A stretch of DNA of 27,322 nt from a virus (IMGVR_UViG_3300008267_000279:1-27322), one strand, 5' to 3'; positions 7,688 through 15,196 are shown, counted from the stretch's first letter. Program-made: numbers and translations. Notes: generated by a model from the letters alone, not told the origin.

Positions 7688-7952
7688 TAAAAATACTATG
7701 TATATCTAAAATTAATTCATCTACAAACCATTTCTTATCCTTACAATCTAAATTTTCCCACCCATAATCAAACTCTAACTTTTCTTTTATTTTCTCTATA
7801 ATTATTTCGTCAATTTGTTTTTTACAATCTTCTATACTTTCTCCAGAACCTATTGCAAAATCTTCATCTTCTGAAAAAAAATGCACTTTACTATTTTTTG
7901 GTGCGAATCCTGATTTATCAAATTCAAACCAATATCCTTTGTATATTTCCAT
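7671..7952 (-). CDS. Hypothetical protein, 93 aa
   Basis: Acidic soluble protein 'MEIYKGYWFEFDKSGFAPKN...' with a short N-terminal beta region and a helical C-terminal half ('DEIIIEKIKEKLEFDYGWEN'). It begins 49 bp after the 68-aa gene. No family recognised. The N-terminal part (a strand, acidic turns, then a long helix near 'IEDCKKQIDEI') is reminiscent of small HicB-like or nuclease-inhibitor folds, but this is only impression. Confidence 0.5.
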   Translation of the reverse strand: MEIYKGYWFEFDKSGFAPKNSKVHFFSEDEDFAIGSGESIEDCKKQIDEIIIEKIKEKLEFDYGWENLDCKDKKWFVDELILDIHSIFNEKQT

Positions 7953-8001
7953 AATCTTATTTTTTAGTTATATATTCCTATCATTTTGTTAAACTTGTTT
8001 C

Positions 8002-8208
8002 TTAAATTAATTTTTCAATCCTACTATATTCAACATCTGTAAAAGTACCATCATCAATATAACGAACTGATGCAATAAATTTATCCTCTTTTTTGCTTAC
8101 TCCAGATAAATAACATTTACGCCCTGATTTGCTTGTGAACTCTTTTGCTCCTGTTGGTATCTCGATACCATTTTCTATTCTTGAAATTCCTGCTCTAAGT
8201 CGTGCCAT
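8002..8208 (-). CDS. Hypothetical protein, 68 aa
   Basis: Small basic beta-rich protein: 'MARLRAGISRIENGIEIPTG' followed by 'SKSGRKCYLSGVSKKEDKFI' and 'YIDDGTFTDVEYSRIEKLI'. The start overlaps the end of the VRR-NUC gene by 34 bp. The pattern of short strands suggests an SH3- or OB-like small fold, but no motif is diagnostic. Gene order places it with DNA metabolism genes. Confidence 0.5.
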   Translation of the reverse strand: MARLRAGISRIENGIEIPTGAKEFTSKSGRKCYLSGVSKKEDKFIASVRYIDDGTFTDVEYSRIEKLI

Positions 8209-8450
8209 ACTTTTACATTTATATTTTTACTTCTTAATTCTTTTATTCTAACTTTCTGTAATTCACTTAAAACTCCTTTAGGTTTTTTAACTTCAATAAA
8301 TATAGTTTCATTTTCCTTAACTGCAATCAAATCTGGGTAACCATTTTTGTTACACTTGATTAGTTTAAGAACGAAGTAACCTCGCTTTTCTAATTGAGTT
8401 ATAATCTTCTTTTGTATTGCCTGTTCTGAAATCTCTTTTGAATGTATCAT
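8175..8450 (-). CDS. VRR-NUC domain nuclease
   Basis: Start chosen at ATG 8450, because longer in-frame starts run deeper into the helicase gene. The 91-aa product is a single VRR-NUC (PD-(D/E)xK) domain: Glu11 region 'SEQAIQKKIITQLEKRGYFV', then 'NGYPDLIAVKENETIFIEVK' with Asp40, Glu53 and Lys55 as catalytic residues, and 'LSELQ' with Gln65. Stand-alone proteins of this kind in phages act on branched DNA or on packaging and replication intermediates. It overlaps the helicase 3' end by 86 bp, unusually long, so the two are certainly co-transcribed. Confidence 0.85.
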   Translation of the reverse strand: MIHSKEISEQAIQKKIITQLEKRGYFVLKLIKCNKNGYPDLIAVKENETIFIEVKKPKGVLSELQKVRIKELRSKNINVKVWHDLEQEFQE

Positions 8451-9660
8451 TTGTATAATCTTTTTTGTTTTGTACCGCTTTATAAATTTTCTCCTCAATA
8501 CCACCCTTTGAAAATATCCAAAAGATAGTGTTTTCTTTTCGTTGCATTGTTGTAAGTCTGTCCCTTGCTTGAAAATAACTAACTGCTGAAAAGTCTATAT
8601 TCAAAAATACTAAATAATCGGCTTTTGATAATGATATTCCCTCACGACCCGAAACTATTTGTAAAGCTATATTTTTATCAGTTGAATTAAATTCATCTAA
8701 ATCTGTGGTTAGTGTTTCTTTAAACACTAACTTTAGCATTTCAAGTTCTGCTACAAATTTATAAAAAATTCCTATCTTATAGCCTTTAAACTTTTCTTTT
8801 ATAAATTCAGCCTTTGATGTATCGATAACTCTATACGTTCCATCTTCAAACTTTATCGTACCACTAAACAACTGATGTGTTTTTTGTTGTAACTTAACTC
8901 CTGTATCCGCAATAATCTCTTTACCATCTTTAGAAACAACTACTAAATCCTTGTGTAATTTTTTTATTATTGCGTGCGTAATCGGTTTCATTTCACATTC
9001 TAAAACCATTTCGTTAATCGATGTTGTAAATCCAGCTTGTTCTTGTGTGTAGGTTAAAATACTATGTCTTATTAAATGCCAGAAGTCTTTTTTGCGTGCG
9101 TTTGAATAGTCTTTTACTTGTGCATAGCCTAAATATTTTAATTGAATATCTACATATTCATTTGCCCACTTGTAGAAATTACTAAATTCTTTAAAAGGAC
9201 TATGATTTGAAAGTGTAAACAAATGATAATACTGTGAATAACTTTCGGGCGTTGGCGTTCCGCTTAAGAAAATCATAGGTATATTTCCAAACCTTGACTT
9301 TATATACTTGTGATATTTACTTGGTTTAGGATATGATGTATAACCATGCACTTCATCAATAATAACTACGTCAAAGTTATTAGTTTCTATTTTGTGTAAT
9401 GATTCACGATTTATAATAGTCAAGTCATAAGTATAACCAAAATTATTATAGTCAGATTCAATAGACGAAAACGCTTTAATTTTAGTAATAAACAAAACTT
9501 TTTTAGCATCATACTTTTTACAAGTTTCTAAAGCTGTGATTGTTTTGCCAGTTCTAACTTGCATAAAAAGACAAACTATTTTCTTACGACGCAATATTTC
9601 TACTGCGTCGCTTGAAATTTTATTCTGATAATCTCTTAGTTTAAAAGTCGATTCCATCAT
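8365..9660 (-). CDS. SNF2/DEAD-like superfamily 2 DNA helicase
   Basis: About 431 aa from the ATG pair at 9660/9657, chosen because the in-frame Met further upstream lies well inside the primase gene. Motif I 'FMQVRTGKTITAL' (Lys38), motif II DEVH near 101-104, motif III 'FLSGTPTPESY' near 130-140, motif V-like 'LQIVSGREGISLSKADYLVF' and motif VI 'YFQARDRLTTMQRK'. This is a compact phage SNF2-type helicase, probably acting in replication or recombination with the primase before it and the nuclease after it. The last 20 residues ('RTGNTKEDYNSIRKARLLRS') look like an extension past the usual end and overlap the nuclease gene. Confidence 0.85.
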   Translation of the reverse strand: MMESTFKLRDYQNKISSDAVEILRRKKIVCLFMQVRTGKTITALETCKKYDAKKVLFITKIKAFSSIESDYNNFGYTYDLTIINRESLHKIETNNFDVVIIDEVHGYTSYPKPSKYHKYIKSRFGNIPMIFLSGTPTPESYSQYYHLFTLSNHSPFKEFSNFYKWANEYVDIQLKYLGYAQVKDYSNARKKDFWHLIRHSILTYTQEQAGFTTSINEMVLECEMKPITHAIIKKLHKDLVVVSKDGKEIIADTGVKLQQKTHQLFSGTIKFEDGTYRVIDTSKAEFIKEKFKGYKIGIFYKFVAELEMLKLVFKETLTTDLDEFNSTDKNIALQIVSGREGISLSKADYLVFLNIDFSAVSYFQARDRLTTMQRKENTIFWIFSKGGIEEKIYKAVQNKKDYTNDTFKRDFRTGNTKEDYNSIRKARLLRS

Positions 9661-11992
9661 CTTCAATTTTTTTATCGTTATCATTGCTAATCATAAACCA
9701 TTGCAAACCATTTGAATTACCACTTAAATAGTTTAATCCTTTATATGTAGCATATTTTTGAATCCAAATATTAAAACGTTTACGAGTTAAGAACTTTTGA
9801 AAATCTTTATACTCATTAACAAAAGCATTGAAGTAAAAAGATTTATCGTTTCTTTCATCAATTGGCATATTATTAATATCTGAAATCCATTCGTAAAACT
9901 CCATTGAAGTTTCAGCAATAAATTTACGCAACTTAATATTTTTAGCGTTTTGATGTACTAAACCTGATTTCAAGTATTTCTGTAAACACTCAATCATATA
10001 ATTATCAAACCTTTGAAACTCTGAAGTGTCCCACTCATCAAATAATTGTTTTCCAAACTCATCATCTGGAGTTAAATTTTTTCCGTAATATTGTGCAATT
10101 TCTATTTCGTGTCTACGTCTGTTATGTGAATTACCTTCTCCTTTAATAGCATAATTTGTTGACATTAATATCTTTGGAGAATCGTGAACGTTTAATTTAA
10201 TAGCGTCTTTATTTTTACGCTCCAAAGTCATACCCTCAGTTACAAGAGAAAACTTATCCTCAAAATCAAAGTTCTTTTTAACATCATCAAATACTAATAT
10301 CTTTGTATCTAAAGAAACGGTTTGATAAGCAAATGATTTTTTACTATCAAATTGTTTGCCATCTATAATAGCGGTTTTACGCAATTGACTTAACCCCTGT
10401 ACAAATAATCCTTTTCCTGTTCCCCCTTCTGGGTTATCGCTTATAATCTCATCATTTAAAATAATAGCCTTGTTATTACTTCTATTTTTATAAGTAGATA
10501 TTAAGTAACCAATAACACACTCAATTGCAAAAGGTTCATCAGAAGATATATTATTTATAAAACGTTTATAATCATTTGTATTATCTTCTAAAGTTTTCCA
10601 TTCTCTGTCCAAAATGTGGCTACTCCAAACATAACCATCAACATCAATATAATCTATTAAGTTTACATTATCCTTTGTAACCTCTAAAATACCATTCTTA
10701 AAAGCAATATAGGATTTAAACCTATCATCATTTAACATCATTAAATCAATAGACTCAAGCATAAGTAAAAACTGCTCACTAAATAAATTTTGGTAATTAG
10801 CACAATAGTTCCAAACTTCTAACTCTTTACGTTCCATAAGATAATCAAGAACAAAATCTTTAATCTTTGATACGCTTGTAAGTTCTACCTTATTTGAATT
10901 TATAAATACGAATTGAGGCTTATCACTTTCATTTGGAAAATGTTTTTTAAATCCATTTCTTTCAAGGAATAATTTATATTTTAATGGGTTAACCGATATT
11001 TTGTTTTTATCATTTATAAACCAAAAATCTTCGGCTTCTGATACTTCCTTTATTTCATTATAAACATCCTCCTCAATGTTGTACTTTTCAATTACTTCCT
11101 TTTTACCTTTCTTTAAATCGGTTTTAATTTTCTCAATCTGTTGGTAATTCTCAAAATATTTAGAATTAAAAGAACGTCTTTTGTAAGCTGACTTAATTGT
11201 GTTTTTAGCTTCTGATTCTGAAAAATCCCCTATAACTACATTATTAAATATATAACCTAAAGCGGTGGTTTCAGATATTCCATATTCACAAAACGCTCCA
11301 GCAAGGTCAAAAATAAAAGAATTTCTTTCTCCCTCTCTAAAATCCTTTTGCCAATTGAATTTCATTATTTTATCAATAATAGTACTTTCATCATCAATTG
11401 GAATCAATGGTACTTTATCCGATACACTGAAACCCTCATCAATTAAAACAGGCTCATAACATTCAGCATCGTAATTGATATAAATATTTTCATCATAAGA
11501 CTCAAAACAAACCCTGTCTACATTACAATTTGATTTATCAAAGTAATCATAGTTAAATTCATTATTAAAAGCCTTGAAGTATTTTTCGTGTGTTATCTTA
11601 TCTGAATAAGGAATCCTCACTACCCCCTTTATACCTTTTCCACTTGGAGAAATAAACAAAGTAATAAAAGACTTATTCTTTTTTAACGTTTCAAAGTGTT
11701 CAAACATTTCCTTATCAGATGGGTATTTATCAAAATCAACAACCATCATACCAGAATGAGAAATAAGACCATTCTTATTGCGTTCTTTAAACTCGCCACT
11801 AAAAACAATACATGGTAAATTCTGTTTTAGTTTATCGGCTTCTTCTTTAGACTTTGCATTTCTAACTTGCTCAACAAGTTCTTTGCTTTTCCCTGTTCTA
11901 ATACGCTCTAAAGATTTCCAAAGTGGAATAATGTAAGGAACGTCTTTTGATTTAAGTAAGTTCTTAAATACTGAAATATTATTATCTTTCAT
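9641..11992 (-). CDS. Primase-helicase fusion (VirE N-terminal/BT4734-like plus SF3-like ATPase)
   Basis: A 783-aa replication protein. The N-terminal domain has 'SGMMVVDFDKY' (80-90), 'FISPSGKGIKGVVRI' (113-127) and 'DRVCFESYDENI' (159-170), the acidic DFD and P-S-G-x-G-x-K motifs of the BT4734-like/VirE-N archaeo-eukaryotic primase group. A PriCT-like helical region around 205-275 follows. The C-terminal D5/SF3-like ATPase has Walker A GGTGKG (523-528), Walker B 'KILVFDDV' (564-571), sensor 'ILMSTNY' (608-614) and an Arg-rich 'HNRRRHEIEIA'. It should prime and unwind phage DNA. Expression is probably controlled by the structured leader at 12006-12081, which ends 13 nt before the ATG. Confidence 0.85.
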   Translation of the reverse strand: MKDNNISVFKNLLKSKDVPYIIPLWKSLERIRTGKSKELVEQVRNAKSKEEADKLKQNLPCIVFSGEFKERNKNGLISHSGMMVVDFDKYPSDKEMFEHFETLKKNKSFITLFISPSGKGIKGVVRIPYSDKITHEKYFKAFNNEFNYDYFDKSNCNVDRVCFESYDENIYINYDAECYEPVLIDEGFSVSDKVPLIPIDDESTIIDKIMKFNWQKDFREGERNSFIFDLAGAFCEYGISETTALGYIFNNVVIGDFSESEAKNTIKSAYKRRSFNSKYFENYQQIEKIKTDLKKGKKEVIEKYNIEEDVYNEIKEVSEAEDFWFINDKNKISVNPLKYKLFLERNGFKKHFPNESDKPQFVFINSNKVELTSVSKIKDFVLDYLMERKELEVWNYCANYQNLFSEQFLLMLESIDLMMLNDDRFKSYIAFKNGILEVTKDNVNLIDYIDVDGYVWSSHILDREWKTLEDNTNDYKRFINNISSDEPFAIECVIGYLISTYKNRSNNKAIILNDEIISDNPEGGTGKGLFVQGLSQLRKTAIIDGKQFDSKKSFAYQTVSLDTKILVFDDVKKNFDFEDKFSLVTEGMTLERKNKDAIKLNVHDSPKILMSTNYAIKGEGNSHNRRRHEIEIAQYYGKNLTPDDEFGKQLFDEWDTSEFQRFDNYMIECLQKYLKSGLVHQNAKNIKLRKFIAETSMEFYEWISDINNMPIDERNDKSFYFNAFVNEYKDFQKFLTRKRFNIWIQKYATYKGLNYLSGNSNGLQWFMISNDNDKKIEDDGIDF

Positions 11993-12005
11993 ATTTATAA
12001 AAAGT

Positions 12006-12081
12006 TAAAAGGGATAAATCCACCAACTCCTACACTGGTTTCATTATCCCTTTTATATAATGTTTTCTAATTGTAGGAGTT
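12006..12081 (-). promoter_or_regulatory. Structured 5' leader of primase mRNA: interleaved stems, possible pseudoknot
   Basis: Two perfect inverted repeats are interleaved. Stem 1 pairs 12072-12081 with 12025-12034 (10 bp). Stem 2 pairs 12044-12055 with 12006-12017 (12 bp). In the minus-strand RNA the order is S1, S2, S1', S2', an H-type pseudoknot topology with linkers of 16, 9 and 7 nt, or two mutually exclusive hairpins. The predicted transcription start (about 12080) falls at the first base of stem 1 and stem 2 ends 13 nt before the ATG at 11992, so the structure fills the whole leader. After stem 2 comes CTTTTTAT, so an attenuator reading is possible as well. Confidence 0.7.
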
Positions 12082-12084
12082 ATA

Positions 12085-12115
12085 CAAAGGTAATTAAATA
12101 ATTTTAATATACAAA
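12085..12115 (-). promoter_or_regulatory. Promoter of the primase operon
   Basis: Minus strand: TTTG (12115-12112), 19 bp, TACCTTTG (12092-12085), an exact fit to the Bacteroidota TTTG-N19-TAnnTTTG promoter. It would start transcription about 88 nt before the primase ATG. Confidence 0.75.
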
Positions 12116-12292
12116 TAAAATAGTAAAAAAAATGTTCACTAAATGTTTTTCTTATTTTATAAGGCTTTAGATAGCAAAAGTCAACAAGTCAACATTTTTT
12201 TTGATTTTTGACCCCCCCCTATCAAAACAAAAATATTTTTCTTAAAGGGTGTATAGGGAACACTTTAAATGTTGACTTATTATAAATAAAAA
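12116..12292. other. Non-coding repeat region, candidate replication origin
   Basis: No ORF in this 177-bp AT-rich stretch between the SSB-like terminator and the primase promoter. It holds aaatgtt three times (12130, 12141, 12267) and inverted once (12191), two tandem aagtcaac copies (12178-12193), a 12-bp inverted repeat (12186-12197 with 12267-12278), a nested ccctat/ataggg pair (12217-12222 with 12253-12258), and a C8 tract (12212-12219) rare in such AT-rich DNA. Iteron-like repeats beside the primase suit an origin or operator. This is inference. Confidence 0.4.
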
Positions 12293-12312
12293 AGCCACCA
12301 TAATAGGTGGCT
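12293..12312 (-). terminator. Intrinsic terminator after SSB-like gene
   Basis: Stem agccacc (12293-12299) with ggtggct (12306-12312), 6-nt loop, followed on the minus strand by a T-run. It starts 7 bp past the stop of the SSB-like gene. Confidence 0.85.
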
Positions 12313-12318
12313 AATTAA

Positions 12319-12996
12319 TTAAAATTCTAAATCATCTTCGGGTTCATCATCTAATTCAAGCATTTCAATTATTGGTTCTGCCTTTGCTAAATAGGTTTTA
12401 AGATACGATTCTAAAGTATTGAAACATTCATCTGCTTGCTCCGCTTCTGTTTCTGAAAGTGAACGTTCAAACTTAAATTCAGGCATTGAGAATTTAACAG
12501 CTCCCTTTTTACCATCTTTTGTAGAATCAACAACTATCCATTCATCAGGAAGTCTTTGTTTTGTTTTTTGCGTGAATAAACCCCACTCTTGAACTGCTGA
12601 ACCTTTTAATTGTAAGTTAGCAAGCGAACCATCTTCTAACATAATGTAAATAGATTTCACATAATGTCCCCCAGCAGATTGAACTTTCTCTTTAATATCT
12701 TTATAAAGTCCTTTTGCAATTTCGTTACCTTTGAAAGGTTTAACAGTCATTATTTCTTTAGATATAAATTTAACCTCATTTGAAAAGATACCGCTTGAAG
12801 TTGCATCGTTCCAACCTTTAATTGCGTGGAGTTCATCAAGAACTAAGAATTTAAAAGGTAAAGGTACTTGAATGTTTTTTTGTTCTTCTTTGTCGTAGTA
12901 AGAGAAACATTTGTCGCTTGATTTCCAGTCAAAGAATTTAGTAGCTGGATTTGTTTGCGGTTGATTGAACGCTTGGCGTCTGTTTGAAGTACTCAT
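12319..12996 (-). CDS. Probable single-stranded DNA-binding protein
   Basis: A 225-aa soluble protein whose last residues are strongly acidic ('LELDDEPEDDLEF'), the C-terminal tail typical of SSB, gp2.5 and gp32-type proteins. The core has 'FKFLVLDELHAIKGWNDATS' and 'MTVKPFKGNEIAKGLYKDIK', a sequence I recognise from Flavobacteriia phages beside the primase, where it is usually unnamed. Its place directly before the replication genes and with its own terminator fits an abundant ssDNA-binding role. No canonical OB-fold signature can be assigned by eye. Its leader has a hairpin and a TATATTTG promoter element. Confidence 0.55.
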   Translation of the reverse strand: MSTSNRRQAFNQPQTNPATKFFDWKSSDKCFSYYDKEEQKNIQVPLPFKFLVLDELHAIKGWNDATSSGIFSNEVKFISKEIMTVKPFKGNEIAKGLYKDIKEKVQSAGGHYVKSIYIMLEDGSLANLQLKGSAVQEWGLFTQKTKQRLPDEWIVVDSTKDGKKGAVKFSMPEFKFERSLSETEAEQADECFNTLESYLKTYLAKAEPIIEMLELDDEPEDDLEF

Positions 12997-13014
12997 AATA
13001 TTATTTTTATTTAT

Positions 13015-13070
13015 GGCTTTAAATTAAGATGCTAAAGCCTTGCATCGGTTAATATTATTTTTCAAATATA
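13015..13070 (-). promoter_or_regulatory. Promoter element and leader hairpin of SSB-like gene
   Basis: Minus-strand TATATTTG at 13070-13063 without a good -33 TTTG. The 17 bp at 13058-13074 is identical to the sequence upstream of the sigma-like gene. In the leader, ggcttta (13015-13021) pairs with taaagcc (13033-13039), a 7-bp hairpin 19 bp before the ATG. Confidence 0.5.
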
Positions 13071-13123
13071 CAAAATTTATTTTGAATTTCGTTTCTTTTC
13101 TCTTAAAATAAATCTGTAATCTT

Positions 13124-13567
13124 TTAATATTTAATAGTTAGTGAATCTGCTGAATATTTTACGGAAACTTTCGGAACTTCTACACCATCACTATCATAAA
13201 AAACCTCATCTGATTTTAAAGCAAGTTTTAACAGTTCTTCACGCTGTTGAAGTTTGTGTTTTAGTTGTTGCCACATTTCATCATCTTGAAATTGTATCAT
13301 CTTACGCCCTGAAATCGGACTAATTTCTACACCAAAGGCAACGTGTTTTTCTTTAGGTAAATGACTTTTAATTTCGTCTTTGATAATTTCTAAGGCGTTT
13401 GACATTCTAACCGCTTGCGTAAATGCTTCGTACTTATCAACTTCTCCAGCTTCAATAAGTTTGTTTGCAAATTGTTTAGCTGAAAACTCAACTTCTTTTT
13501 TGTTTGGCAAAAAGTTTGATGTTTGAATTTCTTGTTCACGCATCAACTCAAAAAGGTGTTTACTCAT
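13124..13567 (-). CDS. Hypothetical replication-region protein, 147 aa
   Basis: Charged, mostly helical protein. 'SAKQFANKLIEAGEVDKYEA' and 'FTQAVRMSNALEIIKDEIKS' are followed by a long helix rich in Gln/Glu/Lys ('MWQQLKHKLQQREELLKLAL') and a C-terminal beta region ending 'VSVKYSADSLTIKY'. I recall similar proteins next to SSB- and recombination-type genes in Bacteroidota phages, with no known function. It has its own promoter at 13588-13619 and is followed by the promoter of the SSB-like gene. Confidence 0.55.
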   Translation of the reverse strand: MSKHLFELMREQEIQTSNFLPNKKEVEFSAKQFANKLIEAGEVDKYEAFTQAVRMSNALEIIKDEIKSHLPKEKHVAFGVEISPISGRKMIQFQDDEMWQQLKHKLQQREELLKLALKSDEVFYDSDGVEVPKVSVKYSADSLTIKY

Positions 13568-13587
13568 AATTGTTTAATTTAGTTTAT

Positions 13588-13619
13588 CAAATTTACTATT
13601 TTTTATTGAATTTCGCAAA
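13588..13619 (-). promoter_or_regulatory. Promoter upstream of 147-aa gene
   Basis: Minus-strand TTTG (13619-13616), 20 bp, TAAATTTG (13595-13588), matching TTTG-N20-TAnnTTTG. The start codon is 21 bp past it at 13567. Confidence 0.65.
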
Positions 13620-13623
13620 TATA

Positions 13624-14295
13624 TTACTCGAATAGTTCAATTTGCTTATCGTTTTTTTTCTTTATAATTCCTAAAGCTGTTTGAAAAATTGTTTTACCTG
13701 CTTGATAGTCTACAAGATTTCTTGCTATTTTTAAAACTCTTTGTTTCCCTTTATACTTTCTAAAATCATAATCGTGAAAATCACATAAATCCTGCATTCT
13801 TGAAGCTTGTACTAAAGCTGTATCGTTTCTGTCTGATACATTATTTGGAATTATAAAATTACTCCAATACAAATGCCTTTCTCTTTTTGAAGGATTAAAC
13901 ATTGGTTCATAATAAGGATTTACGTTTTCAACAACCCACTTACCAAAAAAATGATGTTGCAAAAAAATAATTTCTTCATAAAGCTTCATATCTGGATAAC
14001 AAGGCTGTAAACCATTTTTACCAAAACCCCAATAACGTGCTTTGCTATGACTTGGGCAAGGTGGACTTGACCATATGAAATCAAAGTTTTTATAGTTATC
14101 AAGTAAGTACTGATGTGCATCTGCTACAATTACTTTATCGTTTGGAAAACGCTCTTGATATAATTTAGCTAATTCTTCATCCAATTCCACAGCCGTTACT
14201 TCAATTTCAATTCCTTTTTCTTTCGCTACTTCATCCCATTTGTATCGATTTCCACCTAAGCAAGCGTATAGATTAAGTATTTTGTATTTTCCCAT
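13624..14295 (-). CDS. C5 cytosine-specific DNA methyltransferase
   Basis: A 223-aa protein starting at the Met codon at 14295, three codons after the first possible Met. Motif I is 'NLYACLGGN' (8-16, SAM binding), motif IV 'WSSPPCPSHS' with catalytic Cys80, motif VI 'VVENV' with Glu123. The C-terminal part after 'HLYWSNF' is short, so the target-recognition domain is small, as in compact phage methyltransferases. It probably modifies phage DNA to escape host restriction. No matching restriction enzyme is nearby, so it is an orphan enzyme. It overlaps the upstream 46-aa gene by 23 bp. Confidence 0.85.
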   Translation of the reverse strand: MGKYKILNLYACLGGNRYKWDEVAKEKGIEIEVTAVELDEELAKLYQERFPNDKVIVADAHQYLLDNYKNFDFIWSSPPCPSHSKARYWGFGKNGLQPCYPDMKLYEEIIFLQHHFFGKWVVENVNPYYEPMFNPSKRERHLYWSNFIIPNNVSDRNDTALVQASRMQDLCDFHDYDFRKYKGKQRVLKIARNLVDYQAGKTIFQTALGIIKKKNDKQIELFE

Positions 14296-14413
14296 ATTTC
14301 GCAAATATTATTTTGTGTTTTATTCTGTTTGCTCTTTCACAATTCACGCCACGTTTATAGTAAAAGTCTATAACTCGATTTATGCGTTGTAAGGCTGTAA
14401 GTTTTGTTTTCAT
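14273..14413 (-). CDS. Hypothetical basic protein, 46 aa
   Basis: Start chosen at ATG 14413, which overlaps the stop of the upstream 32-aa gene (ATGA). The longer in-frame start at 14461 would cover half of that gene. The product 'MKTKLTALQRINRVIDFYYK' 'RGVNCERANRIKHKII...' is strongly basic and helical, possibly nucleic-acid binding. It runs 23 bp into the methyltransferase gene. Function unknown. Confidence 0.55.
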   Translation of the reverse strand: MKTKLTALQRINRVIDFYYKRGVNCERANRIKHKIIFAKYGKIQNT

Positions 14414-14508
14414 AAGTTCCAAATTAAAAGTGATACGCAAATTAAAGCTACTATAATGCAACCTATTGCGATTAATTCCATTTCTGTTTGTGGGTCGAGA
14501 TTTTTCAT
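14410..14508 (-). CDS. Single-pass membrane mini-protein, 32 aa
   Basis: ATG at 14508 to TGA at 14410-14412. The acidic N-terminus 'MKNLDPQTEMEL' is followed by one hydrophobic helix 'IAIGCIIVALICVSLLIW' reaching the C-terminus, so an inner-membrane protein with N-terminal cytoplasmic or periplasmic tail. The stop overlaps the next start (ATGA) and the preceding gene ends 3 bp upstream of the ATG, which makes coding likely despite the length. It may modulate host membrane proteins or exclusion. Confidence 0.6.
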   Translation of the reverse strand: MKNLDPQTEMELIAIGCIIVALICVSLLIWNL

Positions 14509-14511
14509 AGT

Positions 14512-14679
14512 TTATCTTTTTAATAAATAACGTATTGGTTTATCTTTCAAGTGCGGAAAATCTGTCTTTGATAGTTCGATAGCTTTTAATCTTAAACTAT
14601 TTTCGTATTCGTGAATATTTCCGCTGTTAATATTTCTTGTTGTGTTTCTTCCGTTTGGGTTAGTTGGTGCTGGTTTCAT
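14512..14679 (-). CDS. Hypothetical protein, 55 aa
   Basis: ATG at 14679 (inside the 3' end of the HTH gene, 20-bp overlap) to TAA at 14512-14514. The product starts 'MKPAPTNPNGRNTTRNINSG' and continues with a helix 'IHEYENSLRLKAIELSKTDF'. The Asn/Pro-rich basic start followed by a helix suggests a small DNA- or protein-binding adaptor, but no family is known to me. Gene packing supports it. Confidence 0.55.
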   Translation of the reverse strand: MKPAPTNPNGRNTTRNINSGNIHEYENSLRLKAIELSKTDFPHLKDKPIRYLLKR

Positions 14680-15196
14680 TTTGTTTCATTATTTTGTTAT
14701 ACTCTATCCAATCTCCTTTAGTCCACTCTATAAAAACTAAATCGTTTAAGTAAGTGTTTTTAAATCTTAAGTTTGTCATTACGTTCCAAATAGAATCTCT
14801 TTGATAATCTTCTTTTGCTTTTGGTATTACCTTTTGAGCTTTAATTTGCGCTATTGTTCTTTTTCTATATCCGATGTTTCTATAACCTTTTATTTGTTCA
14901 ACTCTTTTTTCAGTTGATTTTTTCATATAAATATCAAAACTTTCTTTGTCTTTATTTTTAAAAGCCTTTTCGATATGCTTAAAAAGTTTATTTTCTTTAT
15001 AGGTGTCAATTTTTTTTAAAAGATTTATACAACTTGCGTGAGATTTAATATTTAAGTCTGTTGCTATATCTTGCCAATTCTTACCATTTTTTCGTTGCTG
15101 TTGAATGTAAAGAGATTTAAGGTGTACATATTCAATTTTTCTATTTTCTTGCCTTAAATCAATTTTAAATAGGCTTTTAATTTCTTCTATATTCAT
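14660..15196 (-). CDS. HTH-containing DNA-binding protein, possibly DnaA domain-IV-like
   Basis: A 178-aa very basic protein. Residues 21-65 ('IEYVHLKSLYIQQQRKNGKN' then 'WQDIATDLNIKSHASCINLL') have the plan of the DnaA C-terminal duplex-binding domain: R/Y-rich first helix, 'I-A-x-x-L-x-x-x-x-H-A-S' signature-like helix. The rest is lysine-rich helices with 'YRNIGYRKRTIAQIKAQ'. It could bind the phage origin or act as early regulator. The resemblance to DnaA is suggestive only. A hairpin lies just upstream at 15218-15244. Confidence 0.5.
   Translation of the reverse strand: MNIEEIKSLFKIDLRQENRKIEYVHLKSLYIQQQRKNGKNWQDIATDLNIKSHASCINLLKKIDTYKENKLFKHIEKAFKNKDKESFDIYMKKSTEKRVEQIKGYRNIGYRKRTIAQIKAQKVIPKAKEDYQRDSIWNVMTNLRFKNTYLNDLVFIEWTKGDWIEYNKIMKQNETSTN

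Noticed and set aside
13624-14295. Restriction-modification system around the C5 methyltransferase
   Set aside because: No endonuclease-like partner adjacent; VRR-NUC at 8175-8450 is a replication/recombination type and lies 5 kb away with helicase and primase.
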